DNA from: Winogradskyella sp.
GTDB lineage: Bacteria > Bacteroidota > Bacteroidia > Flavobacteriales > Flavobacteriaceae
Direction of reading: 5' to 3'
Assembly: GCA_030149115.1 (NCBI GenBank)
Contig: JASBSE010000553.1
Span: 1-6,353 of the forward strand
Length of the DNA stretch: 6,353 bases
A program made the translations under genes and the position numbers. Below, piece after piece: positions 1-6,261 of the stretch; positions within the stretch are counted from its first letter, which is position 1; each line of letters opens with the position of its first letter. The notes beneath the pieces are model-generated. The model saw nothing but the letters and a program-made list of their open reading frames with translations. It was not told the origin of the DNA and searched no databases.

Positions 1-1
1 A

Positions 2-781
2 ACGCTGATTGCGGTTTCTTGTCAATCTGCTGGTCAACTCAAAATAGAAGGTAGTATTAATAATTCTATAAAAGAGGCTTCTGCTGCTGAAGTCATACCT
101 CAATCGGATTTAATTTGGACTATTGAAGATTCTGGAAACGACAGTGACCTATTCGGATTAGACTCTAGTGGAAAAATTGTAAAAAAAGTGACAATAACTA
201 ACGCCAGCAATATTGACTGGGAAGATTTAACTTCTGATAAAGAAGGTAACATTTACATTGGCGATTTTGGAAACAACAATGAAAAAAGAGAGCATTTTAG
301 GATTTTAAAGGTAAATCACAAAGACTTAGATAACGAAACTACTGAAGCTGAAATTATCGACTTTACTGTACCAAAAAAGAAATATTCTAAAGACTTTGAA
401 GCGTTCTTTTTGTACAATAATTCATTTTATCTTTTTAGTAAAGAAACGAAGAAATTCATCACATTAAAAGTACCTAACTCACCAGGAAAACATGAAGCCG
501 TGTTAAGATCTGATTTTAATTTAGACGGTAAAAACAATAAAATTACTGCTGCTGACATTAGCGATGATGGTAAAAGTATGGTACTACTAAATCATGATAA
601 AGTTTGGAGAATCACTGATTTTAAAAATGATGATTTCTTCTCTGGTAATATTGAAGAGATACCTTTTGACCATAACTCTCAAAAAGAAGGTATTTGCTTT
701 AAAAACAACTCTATAGTTTACATAACAGATGAACGCAATGGTGACGAAGGAGGCAATATTTACAGTTTTAAACTCAACTAA
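2..781 (+). CDS. Beta-propeller-like secreted lipoprotein, 5'-truncated by window edge
   Basis: The reading frame is open from the first complete codon at nt 2 to TAA at 779-781 (259 residues visible), so the start lies before the window. A GTG at 188 is internal (Val63 of the visible part), not the start. The visible protein begins with the end of a signal peptide, LIAVSC, whose Cys7 could be the lipidated residue of a loose Bacteroidetes lipobox. The rest is beta-rich with short blade-like repeats: DWEDL (72-76), YIGDFGNN (85-92), DFEAFF (131-136), AADISDDGKSMVLL (183-196) and QKEGICF (227-233), ending in IYSFKLN. The DWEDL...YIGDxGxN...EGI spacing resembles uncharacterised propeller proteins related to SdiA-regulated, esterase-like-phytase or NHL/SMP-30 families. 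That placement is from motif memory, and no enzymatic activity can be assigned. The likely location is the periplasm or outer membrane. It converges with the large phosphoesterase gene and overlaps its end by 4 bp. Confidence 0.8.
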   Translation, partial: TLIAVSCQSAGQLKIEGSINNSIKEASAAEVIPQSDLIWTIEDSGNDSDLFGLDSSGKIVKKVTITNASNIDWEDLTSDKEGNIYIGDFGNNNEKREHFRILKVNHKDLDNETTEAEIIDFTVPKKKYSKDFEAFFLYNNSFYLFSKETKKFITLKVPNSPGKHEAVLRSDFNLDGKNNKITAADISDDGKSMVLLNHDKVWRITDFKNDDFFSGNIEEIPFDHNSQKEGICFKNNSIVYITDERNGDEGGNIYSFKLN

Positions 782-790
782 AAGTTTAAA
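767..790. terminator. Inverted repeat spanning the two convergent stop codons (possible weak bidirectional terminator)
   Basis: TTTAAACT (767-774) and AGTTTAAA (783-790) are perfect 8-bp inverted copies separated by an 8-nt loop (775-782). Both stop codons, TAA at 779-781 on + and TAG at 780-778 on -, fall inside the loop. The stem is almost all A/T and no clear U-tract follows on either strand, so it is a poor match to a classical intrinsic terminator. It is the only stem-loop seen where the two transcripts meet, since there is no intergenic space. Confidence 0.35.
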
Positions 791-3700
791 CCAAAACCAA
801 AAGAAAATCTTAAACCATCTTCACCATTAAAAAGGTTGAAGGTACCTGCAACAGAATCTGCTGCGGCAACCCAAAATCCGCCACCATAAGAGTTATGCCA
901 TTTTTCTGAAGTGTCGTTTTTTACCCAAACTCTACCTACATCTATTCCTGAAAAAATACCTATTTGTATTGGAAACCAGTTTGTTTTGAAACTATTAAAA
1001 CTGTACCTTAAATCTGCGTTGGTTACTAAAGAATTTTTACCTGTAAATCGTTCTGTTCTATAACCTCTTAAGCCTGCACCTCCATCTCCAATATTTGCAC
1101 CTTGATAAAACAAAAAGTCATCACCAAAACGTAATTGAGTTCTAATATCTGTCTTAAGAACCAGTTTTCTATTTACACTCAAAGCATTATAAAATCCTAG
1201 ATGTGCGTTAACATAACCAAAAACATTTTCAAATTCTTCTATCTCTGTTTTAGCACCCGCAACAATATTAAAATCCATACCTCTAGAGGTTGCTATTTCA
1301 TCATCTGCACTGTGGTAATCATATTCCGCTTCTAAAGCTGTAAACAATCTCCTTTCATAAAATTCTTCATCGGTTGTAGGCATAAAATCTGTAATAAATC
1401 TACTATCGGTTTCATCTAATTCTATACCTTCAAAAACAGCTTTAAAACCGTATTCACTTCCATAACCAGAAGATTTTATAACACCTACATCTAATCCAAC
1501 TATACTGGTTTTAACTCGGTTATAATCCAAGGTTAAATCGTCATCGTTATTTATTGTTTCGTTCCCAATACCAAAGAAGTTATTTGTAAAATTGGCACTT
1601 GTAAAAACACCTCCTACTTTTAAGTTCCAATCACTAAAAATATTCGCAAACTGTCCATTATATCTAATATCGAAGCCCTCTGTAGCAAAGTAGTAGCCAG
1701 CATTAAACCTGTGCTGCTGTGAAAATGGATTGCGTTCAAAACCTTTTTTAGTTTTAACAAGACTTACACCTACTTTTAGTCCATCATCTGGGTTGAAACC
1801 AAGACTTGGTGTTATGACACCTGTCTTAGTTATAAACTTTTGAAAATCGTACAAGTTAGATTTGTAATTATCTGTAAACTTTATTTGACCTCCTTTGTTT
1901 TTTTCGATAGTATTTTTTTTGGATTTATGATCGTAGACCTTAATGCGTCTTCCTTCATTTATAATATAGGTATCATTACCTTGTCCACCTATAAGTCTTG
2001 TGTAAATTAAATTATTGGCTTTGCCATTAACTTCAAAAATATCATCATCATCTAGGCCATACACCCAAATCTCTTTGGTAATGTCCCTGTGATACGTCCT
2101 GTCTACTATGACATCTGCCTTTTCGCCTCCTTTATTTCGCCAAATCTGTACTCTGGTTTCTTTATCTGCTGTTCTTGTAATCTCAATAAAATCATCTTTG
2201 TCGGTTGCTGTAAGTATAACCAACTCATCTAAATAGTTGGAATAACGCGTCGCAATATCCACCAGATTATCTCGTCTTCCTTTTAATTTAGTTTTAATGT
2301 CTTCTATAGATTCACCTTGAATCTCTTTTGGTAAATTTGAAAAAGCCTCTTCTATAACTTCATCTGTTATTTCTGTCTGAAGAAATTTAGCCTGCTCTAA
2401 CCAAACTGATTTATCGGATTGTTTTAATAATGCTTTATCTAATTTATGACCAGCACTATTCATCCATTTTATATCTTTTAACTCTGAATCATATACCTGA
2501 AGTTGTTTTGTAGAGCTAGAAATTGTTCTTCCTATATCGAGCAATGTTCCATCAAAATTAGAAAACACCTGATCTCTATCTCTTGGTATTGCTCTGTAAA
2601 GTTTGTCTCCATTTGGTTGATCAAATTGTGCCCACCTCCATTGATCTTGGTGTCTGTCCCAATCACCCAAAAGCATATCAAACAATCTTGCTCTAACAAA
2701 AGCTACTTCGTCTATTTTATACTCCTCATCTTTTCTTATTTTTTCGATGATATCGTGCGTGCTTTCGATATCATCTGCATATCCAAAATTTCTGTCGTTA
2801 GAATAGTTGTCCTCCGGACGCTCTTCTATCATATACAATTCTCCACCATACTCATCGTTGTATTTTCCTAAATGCTTATGCTTTGGAACGTAATATAATT
2901 TGGGATTAGTATGTAATACCTGTGCGGCATCAGAAAGTTTAGGCACTACTAAAAACGCATAAGGATGTGCTGCTGTGTAAAAATCTAAAATAAGATCTTC
3001 TACTATGGTTTCATCAAATTCATTTTTAACAAAATTGTCTTTAAACACAACCGTTTGAATGTATTGTGTCGCACTTTTTCTAAGTGCTCGCATATTTAAT
3101 TCTCTTCCGTCCTTTAGTTTTAATCTTAACGATCGTGTTTGATGCCCTCCACCTTTTCGCACCACCTCTAAGCCTCCGTAAAGAGTATCTAAAGTGGCGA
3201 CTTTGGCCGTAATTTTTTTACTATAAACATCTCTATAATTTTCTCCCCAAATAGCTTCAAAAAAGTCCGTTTTATCAGTTTCTTCTTTTGAATAAATAGA
3301 AACCTCAACTGTATTTGGAAAGCTATCTGGTAAAGTAGAAATATCAAAATCTGGCTTGTTTGGCGGTATAATTTCTTTTTGAAACATGGCTTTTGGTTCT
3401 CCATTTACGGCACTAAAAAACTGTACCCAAGAACTACCATCTTTATACACTACAAGTTTAGCAAAGCCTTGTTTTCCATAGGAAAACAAACCATTATCAC
3501 TCAGTGTGACATGAGACTCCTTTGCTCCAGAACCAGAAACAATCTGTTTTATTCTGCCTTCTTCAATATATTGCAACGTATGCTCATGACCAGACACAAA
3601 CACTAATTTTGGACTATCTACTGCAAGGGTTTCTAAACGCTTCATTAACTCATTATAACGCTCGTTATAACGATCTTGAATTGACACACCTCCTTGAGTT

Positions 3701-4494
3701 CTAATTTGTGCAACTACAGATGCTAAAACTGGAACTGGTATTTTCTTCTGCCCAGGAAATAAATGTTTTGAAGCTGCAAATTGCCCTCCATGCACTCCAT
3801 TGGTATACATTGGATGATGCATTGCAAATACTATTGTTTTATTCTGTGCTTTTTTTAATTCACCTTCAACTTCTAAGAAAAAACGTTCTCTTGTTTTTAT
3901 TTCGCATTCGTCATTTATACCCGGATTATCATTCCAATTTTCTAAATACCATTGCGTATCTATAATAATAAGCTGAACTGTTTCACTAACATCTATGCTT
4001 TCTAAAGGACAACCATTTTCTGGTTGAAAGGTGTTTTTACCTAAAGCATCTTCGACATATTTTTCCTGACGCTTTACGCCCTTTAATCCACCTGCATACC
4101 ACTCGTGATTTCCTGGAATAAATAGTGTTTTACCATTAAAATCTTTTACAGCACCAACCTGTGCATTAATTGCATTTTCTGCAGATGCTCTGTCTTTGTG
4201 TTCTTTTTTGGGTAATCCTGCAGGATAAATATTATCACCCAAATACAATGTATAATCTTCTTTTGAAACCTTTTGTTCTGCTATATGTTTTTTAAATGCC
4301 ATTAAAGCATCAGAATATCCATTCATTGGAGATTTACCAGCATCACCAACTAAATAAAACACATTGTCTACTGGTTTATCGGGTAAAGTTTGTACTGTAA
4401 AATCGTCCTCAGCATATTGTGCTTTGTAGGTTGCACAAGCATGACTTAAAAGGATTAAAACTAGTATTGTAATTCTTTTGTAAATATGTTTCAT
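778..4494 (-). CDS. Metallophosphoesterase with kinase-like middle region and C-terminal BamA/TamA-type outer-membrane barrel
   Basis: Start: ATG at 4494 gives 1238 residues and puts the signal peptide (MKHIYKRITILVLILLSHAC) at the N-terminus; an in-frame TTG at 4530 would add 12 residues ahead of it and is less likely. Cys20 may be lipidated, although SHAC is a weak lipobox. Residues 43-375 are a phosphoesterase with the purple-acid-phosphatase metal motifs: GDAG (50-53), GDNIY (86-90), GNHE (128-131), HHP (226-228) and GHEH (302-305). Residues about 395-690 contain LFDMLLGDWDRHQDQWRW (604-621) and IPRDRDQVF (636-644), resembling the catalytic and metal-binding loops of atypical kinases. GGQGND (836-841) is one calcium-roll-like turn. 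Residues about 890-1238 are amphipathic strands with GLRGYRTERFTG (1141-1152), the BamA/TamA/D15 loop signature, ending in an aromatic (FGFGLNF) as barrel substrates of BAM do. The enzymatic parts would therefore face the periplasm. Substrate unknown. The length is, from memory, usual for flavobacterial homologues. It lies 39 bp downstream of selO on the same strand. Confidence 0.93.
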   Translation of the reverse strand: MKHIYKRITILVLILLSHACATYKAQYAEDDFTVQTLPDKPVDNVFYLVGDAGKSPMNGYSDALMAFKKHIAEQKVSKEDYTLYLGDNIYPAGLPKKEHKDRASAENAINAQVGAVKDFNGKTLFIPGNHEWYAGGLKGVKRQEKYVEDALGKNTFQPENGCPLESIDVSETVQLIIIDTQWYLENWNDNPGINDECEIKTRERFFLEVEGELKKAQNKTIVFAMHHPMYTNGVHGGQFAASKHLFPGQKKIPVPVLASVVAQIRTQGGVSIQDRYNERYNELMKRLETLAVDSPKLVFVSGHEHTLQYIEEGRIKQIVSGSGAKESHVTLSDNGLFSYGKQGFAKLVVYKDGSSWVQFFSAVNGEPKAMFQKEIIPPNKPDFDISTLPDSFPNTVEVSIYSKEETDKTDFFEAIWGENYRDVYSKKITAKVATLDTLYGGLEVVRKGGGHQTRSLRLKLKDGRELNMRALRKSATQYIQTVVFKDNFVKNEFDETIVEDLILDFYTAAHPYAFLVVPKLSDAAQVLHTNPKLYYVPKHKHLGKYNDEYGGELYMIEERPEDNYSNDRNFGYADDIESTHDIIEKIRKDEEYKIDEVAFVRARLFDMLLGDWDRHQDQWRWAQFDQPNGDKLYRAIPRDRDQVFSNFDGTLLDIGRTISSSTKQLQVYDSELKDIKWMNSAGHKLDKALLKQSDKSVWLEQAKFLQTEITDEVIEEAFSNLPKEIQGESIEDIKTKLKGRRDNLVDIATRYSNYLDELVILTATDKDDFIEITRTADKETRVQIWRNKGGEKADVIVDRTYHRDITKEIWVYGLDDDDIFEVNGKANNLIYTRLIGGQGNDTYIINEGRRIKVYDHKSKKNTIEKNKGGQIKFTDNYKSNLYDFQKFITKTGVITPSLGFNPDDGLKVGVSLVKTKKGFERNPFSQQHRFNAGYYFATEGFDIRYNGQFANIFSDWNLKVGGVFTSANFTNNFFGIGNETINNDDDLTLDYNRVKTSIVGLDVGVIKSSGYGSEYGFKAVFEGIELDETDSRFITDFMPTTDEEFYERRLFTALEAEYDYHSADDEIATSRGMDFNIVAGAKTEIEEFENVFGYVNAHLGFYNALSVNRKLVLKTDIRTQLRFGDDFLFYQGANIGDGGAGLRGYRTERFTGKNSLVTNADLRYSFNSFKTNWFPIQIGIFSGIDVGRVWVKNDTSEKWHNSYGGGFWVAAADSVAGTFNLFNGEDGLRFSFGFGLNF

Positions 4495-4533
4495 GTGTAT
4501 TATTATAACTAAAAAAATAAACTTATTCAAAAG

Positions 4534-6096
4534 TTAAGAGCTGCAAGATAACATAGAGCATCCTACTTTATGTCTTGCCCATTCTGGTCTTTTGGCGAAC
4601 CATTCTTTGTATTCTAGTTGGTCACTATATGGATTTTTCAACATTTTAAACATGTCGTCAATTAAACCATAATCTCCTTCATTGGCTTTATCTATAGCCA
4701 ACTGCGCCATATAATTCCTAAGTACGTATTTAGGATTTACCGCATCCATTTTTAATTGTCGCTCTGAATCTGTTAATAGTTCTGAATTTAATCTTTTATC
4801 ATATGCTTTAAACCACTCTCTCCATTTTTCTTTCTTCTTGCCCTGTATTTCTTCCAGATTGTAAAAGGCATCTTCAACAATTTTTAATCCTTCATCAACA
4901 TTACCCTTCGGATAATTAGATAATAAACGATAGAAAATCGTCATATCAGTTTCTGAGATTAAAAGGCAATCTTCTAAGTCTTCAATTAATTGTTTATCTC
5001 CTTCAACTTTTGTATCTAATCCTAATTTTGAGCGCATCATGTCTAAAAATTCATCTTCAAAATCTTTTTGATACTGATTTAGAATTGTTTCAAACGGTTC
5101 AGCTTCTTCAACTAGAGGATACAAAGCATTTGCAAGTTGTAGCAAATTCCAAAGTGCAATATTTGGCTGATTGCCGTATCGATATCGTTTATGTTCTCTG
5201 TCTGTAGTGTTTGGTGTCCAGCCAAAATCAAAACCTTCTAGCCAACCATAAGGTCCGTAGTCTATGGTTTGTCCTAAAATAGACATATTATCTGTATTCA
5301 TAACACCATGTACAAAACCGACACGTTGCCAATGAATAATCATTTCTAAAGTCCTATCTGTAACTGCTTTAAAGAAGTGAATATAGACATCTTTTGAAGG
5401 TGTACCGAGTTCTGGATAAAAATGCTTTATAGTGTAATCTGTAAGTTTTTTGAGATTGTCTGTATCGTTTCTAGAAGCAAACAATTCAAAATTACCAAAG
5501 CGAATAAATGTTGGAGCTACTCTGCATACAATAGCGCCTTTTTCATAAGCTGCATTACCATTGTACAACATATCTCTTAAAACGTCATCTCCAGAAAGCA
5601 TAAGACTTAATGCTCTTGTTGTTGGCACTCCCAAATGATGCATTGCCTCGCTACACAAATACTCTCTTACCGAAGATCTTAAAACTGCCAACCCGTCGCC
5701 TTGACGAGAATATGGTGTTTCTCCTGCTCCTTTAAGCTGTAATGCCCATCGTTTTTTGTTGTGCTCTATTTCGAACAAATTAATGGCTCTACCGTCTCCC
5801 AATTGTCCTGCCCAATTACCAAACTGGTGACCTGCGTAAGCCATAGCGTAAGGCTCTGTACCTTGATATACTTTAGCTCCTGAAAAAATATTTAAAAATT
5901 CATCAGAAGTAACCTCTTCAACATTAATTCCTAAATGTTTGCACATTTCTGGTGATGCATGAATTAGTTTTGGTGATGTAGGCACTCTGGGTTTTACATA
6001 GGAATACATAGCACCAAACACTTTTCTTCTAGTAGTACTTAAATTGGTGTCTGAAGGTAATTCCTTATTAAAAGTATCTGCTATTTCTAATCGCAT
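4534..6096 (-). CDS. selO: Protein adenylyltransferase SelO (YdiU/UPF0061 family)
   Basis: Full-length 520-residue member of the SelO family, kinase-fold enzymes that bind ATP in flipped orientation and transfer AMP to Ser/Thr/Tyr of target proteins, linked in bacteria to oxidative stress. Hallmarks seen: YAGHQFGNWAGQLGDGR (87-103); LKGAGETPYSRQGDG (121-135) with the ATP-site lysine K122; SSVREY (141-146) with E145 as the likely partner glutamate; CRVAPTFIRFGNFE (191-204); HGVMNTDNMS (263-272) with D269/N270; IDYGPYG (278-284) with metal-binding D279; NPKYVLRNY (454-462); and the C-terminal CSS, whose C518 sits where eukaryotic homologues carry selenocysteine. The catalytic set looks intact. 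ATG 6096 is the first possible start after an in-frame TAA about 54 nt upstream, and the N-terminus (FNKELPSD) fits the family. Oddity: the activation-loop cysteine I recall from E. coli appears replaced by P295. It is likely the first gene of a two-gene operon with the phosphoesterase-barrel gene. Confidence 0.97.
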   Translation of the reverse strand: MRLEIADTFNKELPSDTNLSTTRRKVFGAMYSYVKPRVPTSPKLIHASPEMCKHLGINVEEVTSDEFLNIFSGAKVYQGTEPYAMAYAGHQFGNWAGQLGDGRAINLFEIEHNKKRWALQLKGAGETPYSRQGDGLAVLRSSVREYLCSEAMHHLGVPTTRALSLMLSGDDVLRDMLYNGNAAYEKGAIVCRVAPTFIRFGNFELFASRNDTDNLKKLTDYTIKHFYPELGTPSKDVYIHFFKAVTDRTLEMIIHWQRVGFVHGVMNTDNMSILGQTIDYGPYGWLEGFDFGWTPNTTDREHKRYRYGNQPNIALWNLLQLANALYPLVEEAEPFETILNQYQKDFEDEFLDMMRSKLGLDTKVEGDKQLIEDLEDCLLISETDMTIFYRLLSNYPKGNVDEGLKIVEDAFYNLEEIQGKKKEKWREWFKAYDKRLNSELLTDSERQLKMDAVNPKYVLRNYMAQLAIDKANEGDYGLIDDMFKMLKNPYSDQLEYKEWFAKRPEWARHKVGCSMLSCSS

Positions 6097-6136
6097 ATAG
6101 TTATGGAGAAGGCTTTTTGGTCTAGGATTTAAAATG

Positions 6137-6144
6137 GTAATTAC
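6137..6144. repeat. GTAATTAC palindrome, copy 1
   Basis: Perfect 8-bp palindrome with the same core as the longer palindrome 46 bp away (centre to centre). It lies about 41 bp upstream of the selO start codon. A pair of identical dyads between divergent genes could be operator half of a regulator site, but AT-rich sequence produces such words by chance, so the call is tentative. Confidence 0.3.
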
Positions 6145-6160
6145 AATTTATTTCTTTATC

Positions 6161-6174
6161 ATTTTTATAAAAAT
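6161..6174. repeat. 14-bp perfect A/T palindrome
   Basis: ATTTTTATAAAAAT reads identically on both strands. It lies between the two GTAATTAC dyads. Being made only of A and T it may simply reflect composition, or act as a bent or easily melted promoter element. Confidence 0.3.
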
Positions 6175-6180
6175 ACAACT

Positions 6181-6192
6181 TAGTAATTACTA
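6181..6192. repeat. TAGTAATTACTA palindrome (GTAATTAC copy 2)
   Basis: Perfect 12-bp palindrome with the same GTAATTAC core as 6137-6144. Two further GTAATT words follow on the + strand at 6219 and 6228, exactly 9 bp apart, before the HD-domain gene start. It is a candidate binding site for a dimeric regulator of the divergent promoters. No known regulator consensus is recognised. Confidence 0.35.
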
Positions 6193-6261
6193 TTAGCTCT
6201 AATTAAATGTTAAGTCTTGTAATTTTCGTAATTTAGACCTAATTAATAATGTACGTTACTT

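Larger units (their letters stand above)
6097..6261. promoter_or_regulatory. Divergent intergenic region between selO and the HD-domain gene
   Basis: This 165-bp, very AT-rich stretch separates two outward-facing genes and must hold the promoters of both. On the + strand TAATTTTC (6220-6227) is one base off the Bacteroidetes -7 element TAnnTTTG, but no convincing TTG lies at the proper distance upstream. On the - strand no good pair was found: a TTG at 6178-6176 and TAAATTG from 6150 are 25 bp apart, too far. Neither start codon has a clear Shine-Dalgarno sequence, as is normal in this phylum. The region is richer in perfect palindromes than expected by eye. Confidence 0.6.

Noticed and set aside
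188..781. GTG at 188 as the start of the first + strand gene
   Set aside because: The same frame is open to the window edge and encodes a lipobox-like signal-peptide end and propeller-like sequence upstream, so 188 is an internal valine.
3189..3404. 71-codon - strand frame within the phosphoesterase gene
   Set aside because: It is a frame-shifted shadow of the same strand's real reading frame, Lys/Leu/Ile-rich and without motifs.
2503..3965. Several short + strand open frames (60-122 codons) within the large - strand gene
   Set aside because: They lie opposite a clearly coding frame, have Cys/Leu/Ile/Phe-rich composition typical of antisense translation and show no recognisable motifs.
4495..4530. 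TTG at 4530 as the start of the phosphoesterase-barrel gene
   Set aside because: It would place 12 hydrophobic residues before a complete signal peptide; ATG at 4494 gives a normal N-terminus.
4502..4530. TTG (4530-4528) and TATAAT (4507-4502), 20 bp apart on the - strand, as a separate promoter for the phosphoesterase gene
   Set aside because: The second element does not match TAnnTTTG, and transcription would begin almost on the start codon; co-transcription with selO is simpler.
5010..5207. 65-codon + strand open frame opposite selO
   Set aside because: It is antisense to a highly conserved part of selO and shows no independent coding features.
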